From Thauera butanivorans NBRC 103042 (GTDB lineage: Bacteria > Pseudomonadota > Gammaproteobacteria > Burkholderiales > Rhodocyclaceae): 64,000 bases of DNA. Below the pieces are notes generated by a model. The model was not told where the DNA came from. It ran no database searches and worked only from the letters and a program-made list of their open reading frames with translations. Both the position numbers and the translations under genes were made by a program. Below, one piece after another: positions 1 through 9,501 of the stretch (positions are counted from its first letter, which is position 1; each line of letters begins with the position of its first letter). The stretch is taken from assembly GCF_001591165.1 (NCBI RefSeq), contig NZ_BCUG01000030.1, positions 1 through 64,000 of the forward strand, in the 5' to 3' direction.

Positions 1-91
1 AAAGGCACGCCAACTGGCATCGGCCTGAACGCCGCCCGAGACGCCATCACGGCATACCGCCAGCCCACGGTTGGCGGCATGCCGCGTCCGC

Positions 92-3000
92 TCATTCCGC
101 CGCGCCGTCGGCCGCCGGCCGCATCGGCGCATCGGCCCCCTGCCCGGCCTGCTGCCGGCGCGAGAAGCGCGACAGCACCCAGACGAAGAAGATCGGCACC
201 AGGATGACGCCGAGCGAGGTCGCGGTCAGCATGCCGCCGATCACGCCGATGCCGATCGCGCGCTGGCTGGCGGCGCCGGCGCCGGTGGCGATGGCCAGCG
301 GCACCACGCCGAGGATGAAGGCCAGCGAGGTCATCACGATCGGGCGGAAGCGCAGCCGCGCCGCCTCGATCGCGGCCTCGACCAGCGAACGCCCCTGCTG
401 GTGCAGGCTTCTGGCGAACTCGACGATCAGGATCGCGTTCTTCGCCGACAGGCCGATGATGGTGATCAGGCCGACCTTGAAATAGACGTCGTTGGGCATG
501 CCCAGCAGGGTCACGGCCAGCACCGCGCCGAGCGCGCCGACCGGCACGATCAGCATCACCGAAGCCGGGATCGACCAGCTTTCGTACAGCGCCACCAGCA
601 GCAGGAACACCACCAGGAAGGACAGCGCGAACAGCATCGGTGCCTGCGCGCCGGCGAACTTCTCCTGGTAGGACAGCCCGGTCCATTCGTAGCCGATGCC
701 CTCGGGCAGTTCACCGATGATGCGCTCGATCTCGGCCATCGCCTCGCCGGTACTGTGGCCGGGCGCGGCATTGCCGCCGATCTTGAACGCCGGATAGCCA
801 TTGTAGCGCGAAATCTGCACCGCGCCGCTTTCCCAGGCCATGGTGGTGAAGGCCGACAGCGGCACCTGCCCGCCGCGCGCATTGGGCACGTGCAGCGCCA
901 GGATCTGCTCCGGCGTCATGCGCTCGTCGACGTCGGCCTGCACCACCACCCGCTGCTGCCGGCCGGCGTTGGCGAAGTCGCTGACCAGGGCCGAACCGTA
1001 GGCGCTGGCGATGACGGTGTTGATGTCGGCGAAGCTGACGCCCAGCGCCTCGGCCTTGGCACGGTCGATGTCCAGGCGAAGCTGGGGTGCATCCTCCAGG
1101 CCTTCCATCATCGCGTAGGCGAAGAGCGGCGAAGTGTTGGCCCTGTACAGCAGCTCGTTGCGCGCCGCGATCAGCGCCTCGCGGCCGAGGCCGCCGCGGT
1201 CCTGCAGGCGCAGGGCGAAGCCGCCGGCATTGCCCAGGCCTTCGATCGGCGGCGGATCGACCGCCATCACCGCGGCATCGCCGAGGCCGGCGAAACGGGC
1301 GTTGAACGCCGCGACTTCGTCCGAAGCCGACTGTCCGCGGCCGCGCTCGGACCAGTCGGTCAGCGTCGGGAAGCCGAGGGCGGCGTTCTGGCCGGTGCCG
1401 GAGAAGCTGAAACCGAGCAGCATCGTGGTCGAATCCATGCTGTTCCGGGAATGCAGATACTCTTCCAGCTCCTTGACCACCGCTTCGGCGCGCGGATAGG
1501 TGGCGCCCGGCGGCAGTTGCACGTCGACGATGAAATAGCCCTGGTCCTCGACCGGCACGAAGGATTCGGGCAGGCGCAGGTAGAAGAAGCCCAGCACCGC
1601 GACGATGGCCGCATAGACCAGCATGTAGCGCCCGCTGCGCCGCAGCAGGCGCGCGTTGAGCCATCCGTAGCGCTCGGTCAGCCCGGCGAAACGGCGATTG
1701 AACCAGCCGAAGAAGCCGGTCTTCTCGTCGTGATGGCCTTGCGGAATCGGCTTCAGCAGCGTCGCGCACAGCGCCGGCGTCAGGCTCAGCGCGAGGAAGC
1801 CGGAGAACAGGATGGACACTGCCAGCGACAGCGAGAACTGCTGGTAGATCACGCCGACCGAGCCACTCATGAAGGCCAGCGGCATGAACACCGCCGCCAG
1901 CACCAGGGTGATGCCGACGATGGCGCCGGCGACCTGCTGCATCGCCTTGACCGTCGCCTCGCGCGGTGCCAGCCCTTCCTCGGCCATGATGCGCTCGACG
2001 TTCTCGACCACGACGATGGCATCGTCCACCAGGATGCCGATGGCCAGCACCATGCCGAACATCGTCATCATGTTGACCGAGAAGCCCAGCGCATACATCA
2101 CCGCCAGCGTGCCCAACAGGCACACCGGCACCACGATGGTCGGGATCAGCGTGTAGCGGAAGTTCTGCAGGAACAGGAACATCACCAGGAAGACCAGCAC
2201 CATGGCTTCGACCAGGGTCTGGATCACCTTGTCGATGGCGACGTCCACGAAGCGCGAGGTGTCGTAGGGCACGGCGTATTCGATGTCGTCCGGGAAGGAC
2301 ACCGACAGTTCCGCCAGCCGCGCCTTGACCGCCGCCGCCGTCTGCACCGCGTTGGCGCCCGGCGACAACTGCACCGCGCCGGCCACCGACAGCTTGCCGT
2401 TCATGCGCGAGTCGAAGTTGTAGTCCTGGCGGCCCAGTTCCAGCCGGGCGACGTCGGCGAGCGTCACCTTCGAACCGTCCGGATTGGCGCGCAGCACGAT
2501 GCGGCCGAACTCCTCCGGCGTCGCGAGCATGCCCTTGACCACGATCGTGGCGCTCAGCTCCTGCTCGGCGCTGCCGGGGCGGCTGCCGAAGCTGCCGGCC
2601 GGCACCTGCGCGTTCTGCGCCGCGATCGCGGCATTGACGTCGGCCACCGACAGCCCGTAGCCGACCAGCTTCTGCGGATCGACCCACACCCGCATCGCCG
2701 CCTCGGCACCGAAGTACTGCACCTTGCCGACGCCGGGCACGCGGCGGATCTCGTTGTTGATGTTGCGCACGGCGAATTCGGACAGCCCGACGACGTCCTT
2801 GCCTGCATCGTCGCCCTTGTAGGTGAGCGCATAGATCAGCAGGAAACCGGCGCTGGCCTGATCCACCTGCAGGCCGAGCTGGGTGACGGCGCCGGGCAGG
2901 CGTGCCTCGGCCTTCTTCAGGCGGTTCTGCACGTCCACCTGCGCCAGGTCCGGGTCGGTGCCCGGCGCGAAGGTGACGATGATCTCGGCGGTGCCGGCGG

Positions 3001-3250
3001 AACTGCTGGACGACTCGTAGTACAGCAGTCCCTTGGCGCCGTTGAGCTCTTCCTCGATGACGCTGGTCACCGAATCGACCACGGTGTCGGCCGAGGCGCC
3101 GGGATAGGTCGCCCAGATCGAGATCTGCGGCGGCGCCACCACCGGGTACTGGGCGACCGGCAGCGAGGGAATCGCCAGCAGGCCGGCGAGCGAGATGAAG
3201 ATCGCGACTACCCAGGCGAAGTTGGGGCGGTCGATGAAAAACTTCGGCAT
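92..3250 (-). CDS. RND (HAE1-type) efflux pump inner-membrane permease
   Basis: This 1,052-residue protein has the length and layout of AcrB/MexF-type proton-driven drug exporters. The N-terminus MPKFFIDRPNFAWV is typical of the family, so the start is set at 3250 rather than nine codons upstream. The paired aspartates of TM4 (GILVDDAIVVVEN) and the TM10 lysine (GLSAKNAILIVEF), which form the proton relay, are both present. It lies 23 bases downstream of the adaptor gene on the same strand, and a TetR gene is divergent to the pair. No outer-membrane channel gene is seen; bases 1-91 are too short to judge whether one follows. Substrates cannot be predicted from sequence. Confidence 0.95.
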   Translation of the reverse strand: MPKFFIDRPNFAWVVAIFISLAGLLAIPSLPVAQYPVVAPPQISIWATYPGASADTVVDSVTSVIEEELNGAKGLLYYESSSSSAGTAEIIVTFAPGTDPDLAQVDVQNRLKKAEARLPGAVTQLGLQVDQASAGFLLIYALTYKGDDAGKDVVGLSEFAVRNINNEIRRVPGVGKVQYFGAEAAMRVWVDPQKLVGYGLSVADVNAAIAAQNAQVPAGSFGSRPGSAEQELSATIVVKGMLATPEEFGRIVLRANPDGSKVTLADVARLELGRQDYNFDSRMNGKLSVAGAVQLSPGANAVQTAAAVKARLAELSVSFPDDIEYAVPYDTSRFVDVAIDKVIQTLVEAMVLVFLVMFLFLQNFRYTLIPTIVVPVCLLGTLAVMYALGFSVNMMTMFGMVLAIGILVDDAIVVVENVERIMAEEGLAPREATVKAMQQVAGAIVGITLVLAAVFMPLAFMSGSVGVIYQQFSLSLAVSILFSGFLALSLTPALCATLLKPIPQGHHDEKTGFFGWFNRRFAGLTERYGWLNARLLRRSGRYMLVYAAIVAVLGFFYLRLPESFVPVEDQGYFIVDVQLPPGATYPRAEAVVKELEEYLHSRNSMDSTTMLLGFSFSGTGQNAALGFPTLTDWSERGRGQSASDEVAAFNARFAGLGDAAVMAVDPPPIEGLGNAGGFALRLQDRGGLGREALIAARNELLYRANTSPLFAYAMMEGLEDAPQLRLDIDRAKAEALGVSFADINTVIASAYGSALVSDFANAGRQQRVVVQADVDERMTPEQILALHVPNARGGQVPLSAFTTMAWESGAVQISRYNGYPAFKIGGNAAPGHSTGEAMAEIERIIGELPEGIGYEWTGLSYQEKFAGAQAPMLFALSFLVVFLLLVALYESWSIPASVMLIVPVGALGAVLAVTLLGMPNDVYFKVGLITIIGLSAKNAILIVEFARSLHQQGRSLVEAAIEAARLRFRPIVMTSLAFILGVVPLAIATGAGAASQRAIGIGVIGGMLTATSLGVILVPIFFVWVLSRFSRRQQAGQGADAPMRPAADGAAE

Positions 3251-3273
3251 GTTCCTGTTCCTGGCGTCTGGTC

Positions 3274-4446
3274 TCAACCGCCCGCGGCGGCGGGGGCAGC
3301 CGCGGCGGGCGACGCCGCTGGCGCGACGGCGACCTTGTCGCCCGCCTTGGCGCGGCCGCCGACGACGACCCGGTCGCCGGCCTGCAGGCCGTCGGTGATG
3401 TGCCAGGCAGCGCCGTGCATCGCACCGGTGCGCACCTGCCGTGCCTGCACGGTATCTTGGCCATCGACCACCAGCACCTGCGGGCTGCCGTCGGTGCCGC
3501 GCACCACCGCGCGCTGCGGCACCAGCACCGCCTGCGGGTCGACGCCCTGCGGCGCATGCACGCGCACGTACATGCCGGGCAGCAGCAGCCCGTCGGCATT
3601 GTCGAAGCGGCCGCGCAGCGATATCTGCCCGGTACCGCGGTCCACGGTGATGTCGGAGAACAGCAGGTGCCCGTCGCGCTGCTCGCCCGTGCCTTCGACG
3701 CTGACCGAAATCCGCGCACCCCTGCCTTCGTCCTGCGCCAGCCGCCCTGCGGCCAGTTCGGCGCGCAGGGCCTGCACTTCGGCCACCGGCTGCTTGAAAT
3801 CGACATAGACCGGATCGATCTGCTGGATCATCGCCAGCGGCGTGGCTTCGCCCTGGCCGACGAGGGCGCCTTCGGTCACCAGCGCGCGGCCGATGCGGCC
3901 CGAGATCGGCGCCTTCACCGTCGCATGGCCGAGATCGAGCTTCGCCGTCTCGACCTCGGCCAGCGCCGCCTGGCGCTCGGCCTGCGCGCTCTTGAGCCGC
4001 GCCTGGGCCGCATCGTAGTCCTGGCGGCTGACCGCTTCGATCCTGACCAGTTCTTCATGGCGCTTCAGCACGGCCCGGGCATCGAACAGGTTCGCTTCGG
4101 CCTTGGCCAGCGCGCCCTGCGCGCGCGACAGCGCCGCCTTGAACGGCGCCGGATCGATCTGGAACAGCACCTGGCCGGCCTCGACGTCGGCGCCTTCGGT
4201 GAACTTGCGGCTGAGCACGATGCCGGCGACCCGCGCCCGCACTTCGGCGACGCGGACCGGCTCGACACGCCCCGGCAGTTCGCTCGACAAGGCCAGCGGT
4301 CCGCGCTCGACCGTGATCGTCTCGACCGTGGGCAAGGTTTCGGCTTGCGGTCCGGGCGCCCCCCGGCTGCCGTCGCAGCCGGCGATCAGCGCCGCCGCGG
4401 CAAGCATGAACAGGGATGGCGGCCGCATTTTCGGGCTCTTCATCAT
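3274..4446 (-). CDS. RND pump periplasmic adaptor (membrane fusion) lipoprotein
   Basis: This 390-residue protein is an AcrA/MexE-type adaptor that links the RND permease to an outer-membrane channel. The N-terminus carries a signal sequence ending in a lipobox (LIAGC), so it is probably a lipid-anchored periplasmic protein. It has the usual biotinyl-lipoyl, alpha-hairpin and beta-barrel order, with motifs such as GRVEPVRVAEVRARV, VKAPISGRIGRALVTEGALV and GQISLRGRFDN. The start is placed at the MMKSP methionine (4446), which follows an AGAGAGA ribosome-binding stretch. The longer frame would put an implausible leader before the signal peptide. It is cotranscribed with the permease. Confidence 0.93.
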   Translation of the reverse strand: MMKSPKMRPPSLFMLAAAALIAGCDGSRGAPGPQAETLPTVETITVERGPLALSSELPGRVEPVRVAEVRARVAGIVLSRKFTEGADVEAGQVLFQIDPAPFKAALSRAQGALAKAEANLFDARAVLKRHEELVRIEAVSRQDYDAAQARLKSAQAERQAALAEVETAKLDLGHATVKAPISGRIGRALVTEGALVGQGEATPLAMIQQIDPVYVDFKQPVAEVQALRAELAAGRLAQDEGRGARISVSVEGTGEQRDGHLLFSDITVDRGTGQISLRGRFDNADGLLLPGMYVRVHAPQGVDPQAVLVPQRAVVRGTDGSPQVLVVDGQDTVQARQVRTGAMHGAAWHITDGLQAGDRVVVGGRAKAGDKVAVAPAASPAAAAPAAAGG

Positions 4447-4504
4447 CGGTCTCTCTGCAGGATCGGAATGCACAAGCGCTGCATGATTCCACAAAAAATC
4501 CTAT

Positions 4505-4520
4505 GAATCAATTTTGATTC
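4505..4520. promoter_or_regulatory. Candidate TetR operator between pump genes and regulator
   Basis: The sequence GAATCAATTTTGATTC is a perfect 7-bp inverted repeat with a 2-bp spacer. It lies in the AT-rich intergenic gap between the adaptor gene and the divergent TetR gene. Related half-sites (tgattc, atgatcaatttt, gtgattcac) occur nearby. The position suits autoregulation and pump repression by the adjacent TetR protein, which is an inference. Confidence 0.6.
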
Positions 4521-4654
4521 AAAAGATATTTTTATGATCAATTTTACGTTTGAATCCAGCTCATGCGACAATGGGGCCGATGATTGGCGAAGGTGAGTCA
4601 GGTGTGATTCACGTTCGCATCCGAACCCCTGACATGGAAGCGTGTGAGCCTGGC

Positions 4655-5206
4655 ATGACAACTCCTGCCGCCGATGCCGAAGACCGGAAACTGCTGGCCG
4701 CGCTGGCCCTCGCCCTCGTCGACCAGCCCAGGGCCTCGCTGCAGGAACTCGCCCGCGCCATCGGCATCAGCAAGGCCACGCTGTACCGCTTCTGCCGCAC
4801 CCGCGAGCAGCTCATCGAGCGCCTGATGCAGCACTGCACCCAGGTCTTCAGCGACGCCATCAGAGACGCCAGCCTGGACACGGCGGCGGTGCCGGACGCC
4901 CTCAGGCAACTGACCGCCAGCCACCTGGAGCACCGGGAACTGACCGCCTTCCTGATGTATTACTGGAAGGATGCGCTGAGAGACCCCTGCGTCGAAGAAG
5001 GCTGGGATGCCGCGCTGGACGCCTTCTTCCTGCGCGGCCAGCAGGAAGGCGTGTTCCGCATCGACATCCCCGCACCCGCGCTGGCCGAGATCTGGGTGTC
5101 GATGGTGATCGGCCTGGTGGACGCGGAGCGCCGCGGCCGCGTCGCCCGCGCGGGCCTGCCCGGCCTGCTCGAACGCGCGTTCCTGCAGGGTACGGCAAGG
5201 CAGTGA
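4655..5206 (+). CDS. TetR/AcrR family transcriptional regulator
   Basis: This protein of about 183 residues has an N-terminal TetR helix-turn-helix (ASLQELARAIGISKATLYRFCRTREQLIERL). It is followed by a variable ligand-binding helical domain. The gene is divergent from the RND pump operon, the classic arrangement for a local pump repressor. The start is uncertain: in-frame starts exist at 4550 and 4580, but the extra N-terminal residues do not resemble the family, so 4655 is preferred. Confidence 0.88.
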   Translation: MTTPAADAEDRKLLAALALALVDQPRASLQELARAIGISKATLYRFCRTREQLIERLMQHCTQVFSDAIRDASLDTAAVPDALRQLTASHLEHRELTAFLMYYWKDALRDPCVEEGWDAALDAFFLRGQQEGVFRIDIPAPALAEIWVSMVIGLVDAERRGRVARAGLPGLLERAFLQGTARQ

Positions 5207-5465
5207 CAAGCTGCCGGGACGGGCGTCGCCATGGGCCTGAAGCCGGCCTTCCCGGCCCCGCCATCGGGAGCTGAACATCCTGGCGGGTGCGATGACCGGA
5301 CGCTGCCCGGGCCATGCGCTGCCGGATCGGAGACATCTTGTCGATCGTGGGTGGCAATGATGCGGCCGATGCATCTCGCCACGCAGACCGAACGGGGACA
5401 GGGCCGCTTTGCCGATCGGGGAGGCCGCTCGCCTGCCACCGGCCGGCAAGGGAACAGCAATACGA

Positions 5466-6968
5466 TCAGCCCTGCACGGCCCTGACGACGTCGATCACGG
5501 TGCCGTCCCGATACTCCACGAAGGCGACGACACGCCCACAGGATGGAATTCCGGCCGGCGGCTTCGTCGCCTGCCCGGCGGCGATGTCGCGCAGCGCCTC
5601 GACCGGCACCACCGGCAGGCCGGCGGCCTGCAGCCGCTGCGCGAGCTCGGTGCGCCGCGGATTCACCGCGACCCCTGCCTCGGTGACCAGCACGTCGATC
5701 GTCTCGCCGGGCGTGGTGACCACGCCGACGCGATCCACCACCTTGGCGAAGCCGCCGGCATTGAGCTTGGTGGTGACGATCGCCAGCTTCGCCCCCGCTG
5801 CGGTATCGGCATGGCCGCCCGAGCCGCCGAGGATCACGCCGTTGGTGCCGGTGGTGACATTCACGTTGAAATCCGTGTCGATCTCGGCCGCGCCCAGGAT
5901 CACCACGTCGAGCTGGTCGACGACCGGGCCGCGGGTCGCCGGATTGGCATACAGCGAGGCCGACATCTCCATGTGGGCGGCGTTGCGGCGGAAGGAATCG
6001 ACCGCGGCGAGATCGAAGCACTGCACGTCCAGCAGGGTCCGGAACAGGCCTTGTTCGAGCATCTCGACGAGGTAGGAAGTGATGCCGCCGGAGGCGAAGC
6101 TGCCGGTGATCCCGCGCGCGACCATCAATTCCCGCAGCGCCGCGGCGACGGCCAGCGAGATGCCGCCGGCGCCGGTCTGGAACGACAGCCCGTCCTTCAG
6201 CAGCCCGGAGGCCTCGATCACCTGCGCAGCGGTACGCGCGATCTCCAGCCCGACCGGGTCCGAGGTCGCCCGCGTGGTCCCGGAGACGATGCCGGCGGCG
6301 TCGCCGATGGAGTCGACCTCGACCACGTGGTCGACGAAGTCCTGGGTGATCTGGGCCGGGCTGGCGGGGTGGGGCACGAGGTGGTCGGTGACGGCCACCA
6401 CATGCCGCGCATGCCTGACGTCGACCAGCGCATAACCCAGCGTGCCGCAGGCCGAGCGCCCATCGATGCCGTTGATGTTGCCGCAGCAGTCGGCCGTGGG
6501 CGCGGCGACGAAGGCGACGTCGATCGGCAGCTCACCCGCCATGATCGCCCGCGCCCGCCCGCCGTGGGTCAGCATGCGCACCGGCTCGCTCAGTTCGCCG
6601 CGCGCGATGGCCTCGCCGACCGCGCCGGAAATGTAGGTCGCGCTGATCCGGCCGACGACGCCGGAACGGATGTGCTCGACCAGCGGCGCATGCACCGGAA
6701 ACAGGGAACTGGCCGCCACATGGATGCCGCGCAGCCCGCGCCGTGCGATCTCGGCAAGCACGAGGTTCAACAGGTGGTCGCCATTGCGCAGATGGTGGTG
6801 GAACGACACCGTGCCACCATCGGCCAGCCCGCAGGCATCCAGCGCGTCGCCGATCGACGCCAGCAGCTTCTGCTGCCCGGACGCGCGGCCAGCCTTCCCG
6901 CCCGCGCCGGCGAAGGGCGCGCGGCCGGGCAGTTGCGCGGGAATGTCCCGTCCGACGGCGTTGATCAT
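5466..6968 (-). CDS. citF: Citrate lyase alpha subunit homologue (CoA/ACP transferase), orphan
   Basis: This 500-residue protein matches CitF, the subunit of citrate lyase that transfers citrate onto the acyl-carrier thioester. It shows the family's N-terminal INAVGRDIP and the GxGG-type CoA-transferase segments (SFQTGAGGISLAVAAALREL, SFASGGITSYLVE, GTNGVILGGSGGHADTAAGAKL). The start at 6968 is chosen because a GAGGAG ribosome-binding site lies just upstream. Genes for the beta subunit (citE), carrier protein (citD) and maturation factors are absent here, so lyase activity is unproven. Its upstream neighbour on the same strand makes oxaloacetate from D-tartrate, suggesting a role in hydroxy-di/tricarboxylate use. 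Confidence 0.88.
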   Translation of the reverse strand: MINAVGRDIPAQLPGRAPFAGAGGKAGRASGQQKLLASIGDALDACGLADGGTVSFHHHLRNGDHLLNLVLAEIARRGLRGIHVAASSLFPVHAPLVEHIRSGVVGRISATYISGAVGEAIARGELSEPVRMLTHGGRARAIMAGELPIDVAFVAAPTADCCGNINGIDGRSACGTLGYALVDVRHARHVVAVTDHLVPHPASPAQITQDFVDHVVEVDSIGDAAGIVSGTTRATSDPVGLEIARTAAQVIEASGLLKDGLSFQTGAGGISLAVAAALRELMVARGITGSFASGGITSYLVEMLEQGLFRTLLDVQCFDLAAVDSFRRNAAHMEMSASLYANPATRGPVVDQLDVVILGAAEIDTDFNVNVTTGTNGVILGGSGGHADTAAGAKLAIVTTKLNAGGFAKVVDRVGVVTTPGETIDVLVTEAGVAVNPRRTELAQRLQAAGLPVVPVEALRDIAAGQATKPPAGIPSCGRVVAFVEYRDGTVIDVVRAVQG

Positions 6969-7203
6969 GTTCGTCTCCTCGTTCATTCGATCGGCCGGCG
7001 CATCGAGACGCCGCAAGGGCGCATCGTATCGAAGGCGCCCGGAGAGGAGGTATCGTTGATTCATTAACCCGGTCTTCACGAAATCCGAAGACCGGCCAGG
7101 GCCCCTCCCAGCCACAATGGAAAAAGCCTTGGCATGGAAGAAGCCCCGGCAGCGGCGGCGAGGCTCACGCTGCCGCCTTGCGGCGACGGCGTGGGTCCGG
7201 CGC

Positions 7204-8370
7204 TCATTCCGCGAGCTTGCGCATCTCGCAGATCAGGTCCGACTTGCCTTCGAAGCCGATTCCCGGCAACTCCGGCAACGTGACGTAGCCGTTCTCCACT
7301 TTTACGCCATCCGGGAATCCGCCGTAGGGCTGGAACAGATCCGGGTAGGACTCGTTGCCGCCCAGGCCGAGGCCAGCCGCGATATTCAGGGACATCTGAT
7401 GGCCGCCGTGCGGAATGCAGCGGCTGGCAGACCAGCCATGCTGCTTCAGCATGTCCAGTGTGCGCAGATACTCGACCAGCCCGTAGCTCAAGGCGCAGTC
7501 GAACTGCAGCCAGTCGCGGTCGGGACGCATGCCGCCATAGCGGATGAGGTTGCGCGCATCCTGCATCGAGAACAGGTCTTCGCCGGTTGCCATCGGCTTG
7601 TCGTAGTAGTTCCTCAGCGCTGCCTGCAACTCGAAGTCCAGCGGGTCGCCCGGCTCCTCGTACCAGAACAGGTCATACTGGGACAGCGCCTTGGCGTACT
7701 GGATGGCGGTATCCAGATCGAAGCGGCCATTGGCATCGACCGCGAGTTTCTGGCCATCCTGCAGCACGCTCAGAATCGAGTCGATCCGGCGGAGATCCTC
7801 ATCCAGCGATGCACCGCCGATCTTCTTCTTGACCACGGTGTAGCCACGATCGATGTAGCTGCGCATCTCGTCCTTCAGCTTTCCGTGATCCTGGCCGGGG
7901 TAGTAATAGCCGCCGGCCGCATACACGAAAATCTCGCGGTTCACCGTGCCGTCGCCATGGCGGTCGGCCAGCAACTGGAACAGCGGTTTGCCTTCGATCT
8001 TGGCCACCGCGTCCCAGACCGCCATGTCGATCGTGCCGATCGCAACCGAGCGCTCGCCGTGGCCGCCCGGCTTTTCGTTGGTGAACATGCAGTTCCAGAT
8101 CTTGTGCGGGTCCAGGTTGCCGCCGCTGACATCGACCAGGCTTGCCGGATCGGCCTCCAGGATGCGGGGAATGAAGCGCTCGCGCATCAATGTGCCCTGG
8201 CCGTAGCGGCCGTTGGAGTTGAAGCCATAACCGATGACCGGCTTGCCATCGCGGATGACGTCGGTGACGACGGCCACGAGGCTGAGCGTCATCTTGCTGA
8301 AATCGATATAGGCGTTGCGGATCGGGGAACTGATCGGTACGGTCTTCTCGCGAATTTCCACTATTCTCAT
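7204..8370 (-). CDS. tarD: D(-)-tartrate dehydratase (enolase superfamily)
   Basis: This 388-residue protein belongs to the mandelate racemase branch of the enolase superfamily. It closely resembles, as I recall the sequence, the characterised Bradyrhizobium D-tartrate dehydratase (EC 4.2.1.81), which makes oxaloacetate. Conserved stretches include SSPIRNAYIDFSKMT, NEKPGGHGERSVAIGTIDMA, VVKKKIGGASLDEDL with the catalytic lysine region, LAVDANGRFD, FWYEEPGDPLD, and SRCIPHGGHQMSLNIAAGLG with the catalytic histidine. The start at 8370 follows an AGGAG site. A LysR gene is divergent and probably controls it. The citF homologue lies 235 bases downstream. Confidence 0.92.
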   Translation of the reverse strand: MRIVEIREKTVPISSPIRNAYIDFSKMTLSLVAVVTDVIRDGKPVIGYGFNSNGRYGQGTLMRERFIPRILEADPASLVDVSGGNLDPHKIWNCMFTNEKPGGHGERSVAIGTIDMAVWDAVAKIEGKPLFQLLADRHGDGTVNREIFVYAAGGYYYPGQDHGKLKDEMRSYIDRGYTVVKKKIGGASLDEDLRRIDSILSVLQDGQKLAVDANGRFDLDTAIQYAKALSQYDLFWYEEPGDPLDFELQAALRNYYDKPMATGEDLFSMQDARNLIRYGGMRPDRDWLQFDCALSYGLVEYLRTLDMLKQHGWSASRCIPHGGHQMSLNIAAGLGLGGNESYPDLFQPYGGFPDGVKVENGYVTLPELPGIGFEGKSDLICEMRKLAE

Positions 8371-8477
8371 GTGCGTCTCCTTGAAGTCCGGAGGCTGGCG
8401 GGTCAGCTTCCGTGGCACTAGAATAGTTTTAAGCTCCTTGATGCTGTTTCAGCCTGATCTGAGATCATTATTAAGTT

Positions 8478-9383
8478 TTGATTAAAACTGCAAGCTTCTC
8501 CGAACTCGAATTCTTCGTGCTCCTGAACAGGCTGGGCAGCCTGTCGGCCGCAGCACGGGCACTCGACATCACACCGCCGGCGGCGACGATGCGCCTGGCA
8601 GCGATGGAGAAGCGCATCGGCGCCCGATTGCTGAATCGCAGCACGCGCAGGATCAGCCTGACGCCCGAGGGGGAGGTCTATCTCCAGCATGCGGTCCGCC
8701 TGATCGACGAACTGCGGGAACTGGACGAGATCGTCTCCGGAAACGGTGCCGCGCCGCGCGGGCTCCTGCGCGTCAACGCACCGCTGGGCTTCGGCCGCAG
8801 CGTCATCGCGCCGCTCGTCTCGACCTTCACGGCCCGCCATCCCGATGTCCAGGTGCAGCTGGAAGTCACCGACCGCCCCGTCGATCTGATCGACAAAGGT
8901 TTCGATCTGGCAGTCCGCTTTGGCGAACTGCCGGACAACAGGATCAACGCCCGCCGGATCATGTCGAACCGGCGCTTCGTCTGTGCCTCGCCCGCTTACC
9001 TGGAAAAGCATGGCACACCGAAGAAGCTGGAAGACCTGACCAGGCACCGCTGCATCATCCATCGGCAGAACAACGATGCATACGGCGTCTGGCGCTTCCT
9101 GGTCGATGGCCGCACGGAAGCCGTCAAGGTCCAGGGAGTCCTGTCCAGCAACGACGGGGACATCGTCCAGGGCTGGGCGCTGGATGGCCGGGGCATCGTC
9201 ATCCGCTCGGAATGGGACGTGACCAAGTACCTGGAAAGCGGCCGGCTGCGGCGCATTCTCCCCGAGTTCGCGCTGCCGAGTGCGGACCTGTACGCCTATT
9301 ACCCGAGCAAGAAGAACCTGCCTGCCCGGGTCAGGACGTTCATCAACTTCCTGGTCGAGCAGCTTGCGGGCGAACAGGCCTAG
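8478..9383 (+). CDS. LysR-family transcriptional regulator, probable tarD regulator
   Basis: This 301-residue protein has the N-terminal LysR winged helix (LNRLGSLSAAARALDITPPAATMRLAAMEKRIGARLLNRSTR) and a substrate-binding-like effector domain. The start is a TTG codon at 8478; no ATG or GTG lies in frame near it, and the reading frame needs this start to keep the complete DNA-binding helix. It is divergent from tarD with a 107-base gap that is AT-rich compared with its surroundings, which is the normal place for LysR-type control of the neighbour. The effector is likely tartrate or a product, by context only. Confidence 0.88.
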   Translation: MIKTASFSELEFFVLLNRLGSLSAAARALDITPPAATMRLAAMEKRIGARLLNRSTRRISLTPEGEVYLQHAVRLIDELRELDEIVSGNGAAPRGLLRVNAPLGFGRSVIAPLVSTFTARHPDVQVQLEVTDRPVDLIDKGFDLAVRFGELPDNRINARRIMSNRRFVCASPAYLEKHGTPKKLEDLTRHRCIIHRQNNDAYGVWRFLVDGRTEAVKVQGVLSSNDGDIVQGWALDGRGIVIRSEWDVTKYLESGRLRRILPEFALPSADLYAYYPSKKNLPARVRTFINFLVEQLAGEQA

Positions 9384-9501
9384 CCGGTTCGGGCCGGCGG
9401 CGCCCCGGAATGGAGCGCCGAGCTGCGAAAGCAATGTGATGAGCCGAATCGTTTACTAAGATGCAGGTGAGGCTCCCCGAGACCTCGTCAAGGAGAACGA
9501 C

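Noticed and set aside
1..91. Possible start of an outer-membrane channel gene after the RND permease
   Set aside because: The 91 bases do not show a signal peptide or a recognisable start; too short to support a call.
71..3808. Very long open frame on the plus strand opposite the RND genes
   Set aside because: It is an antisense shadow of GC-rich codons; the minus-strand frames encode clear RND permease and adaptor proteins.
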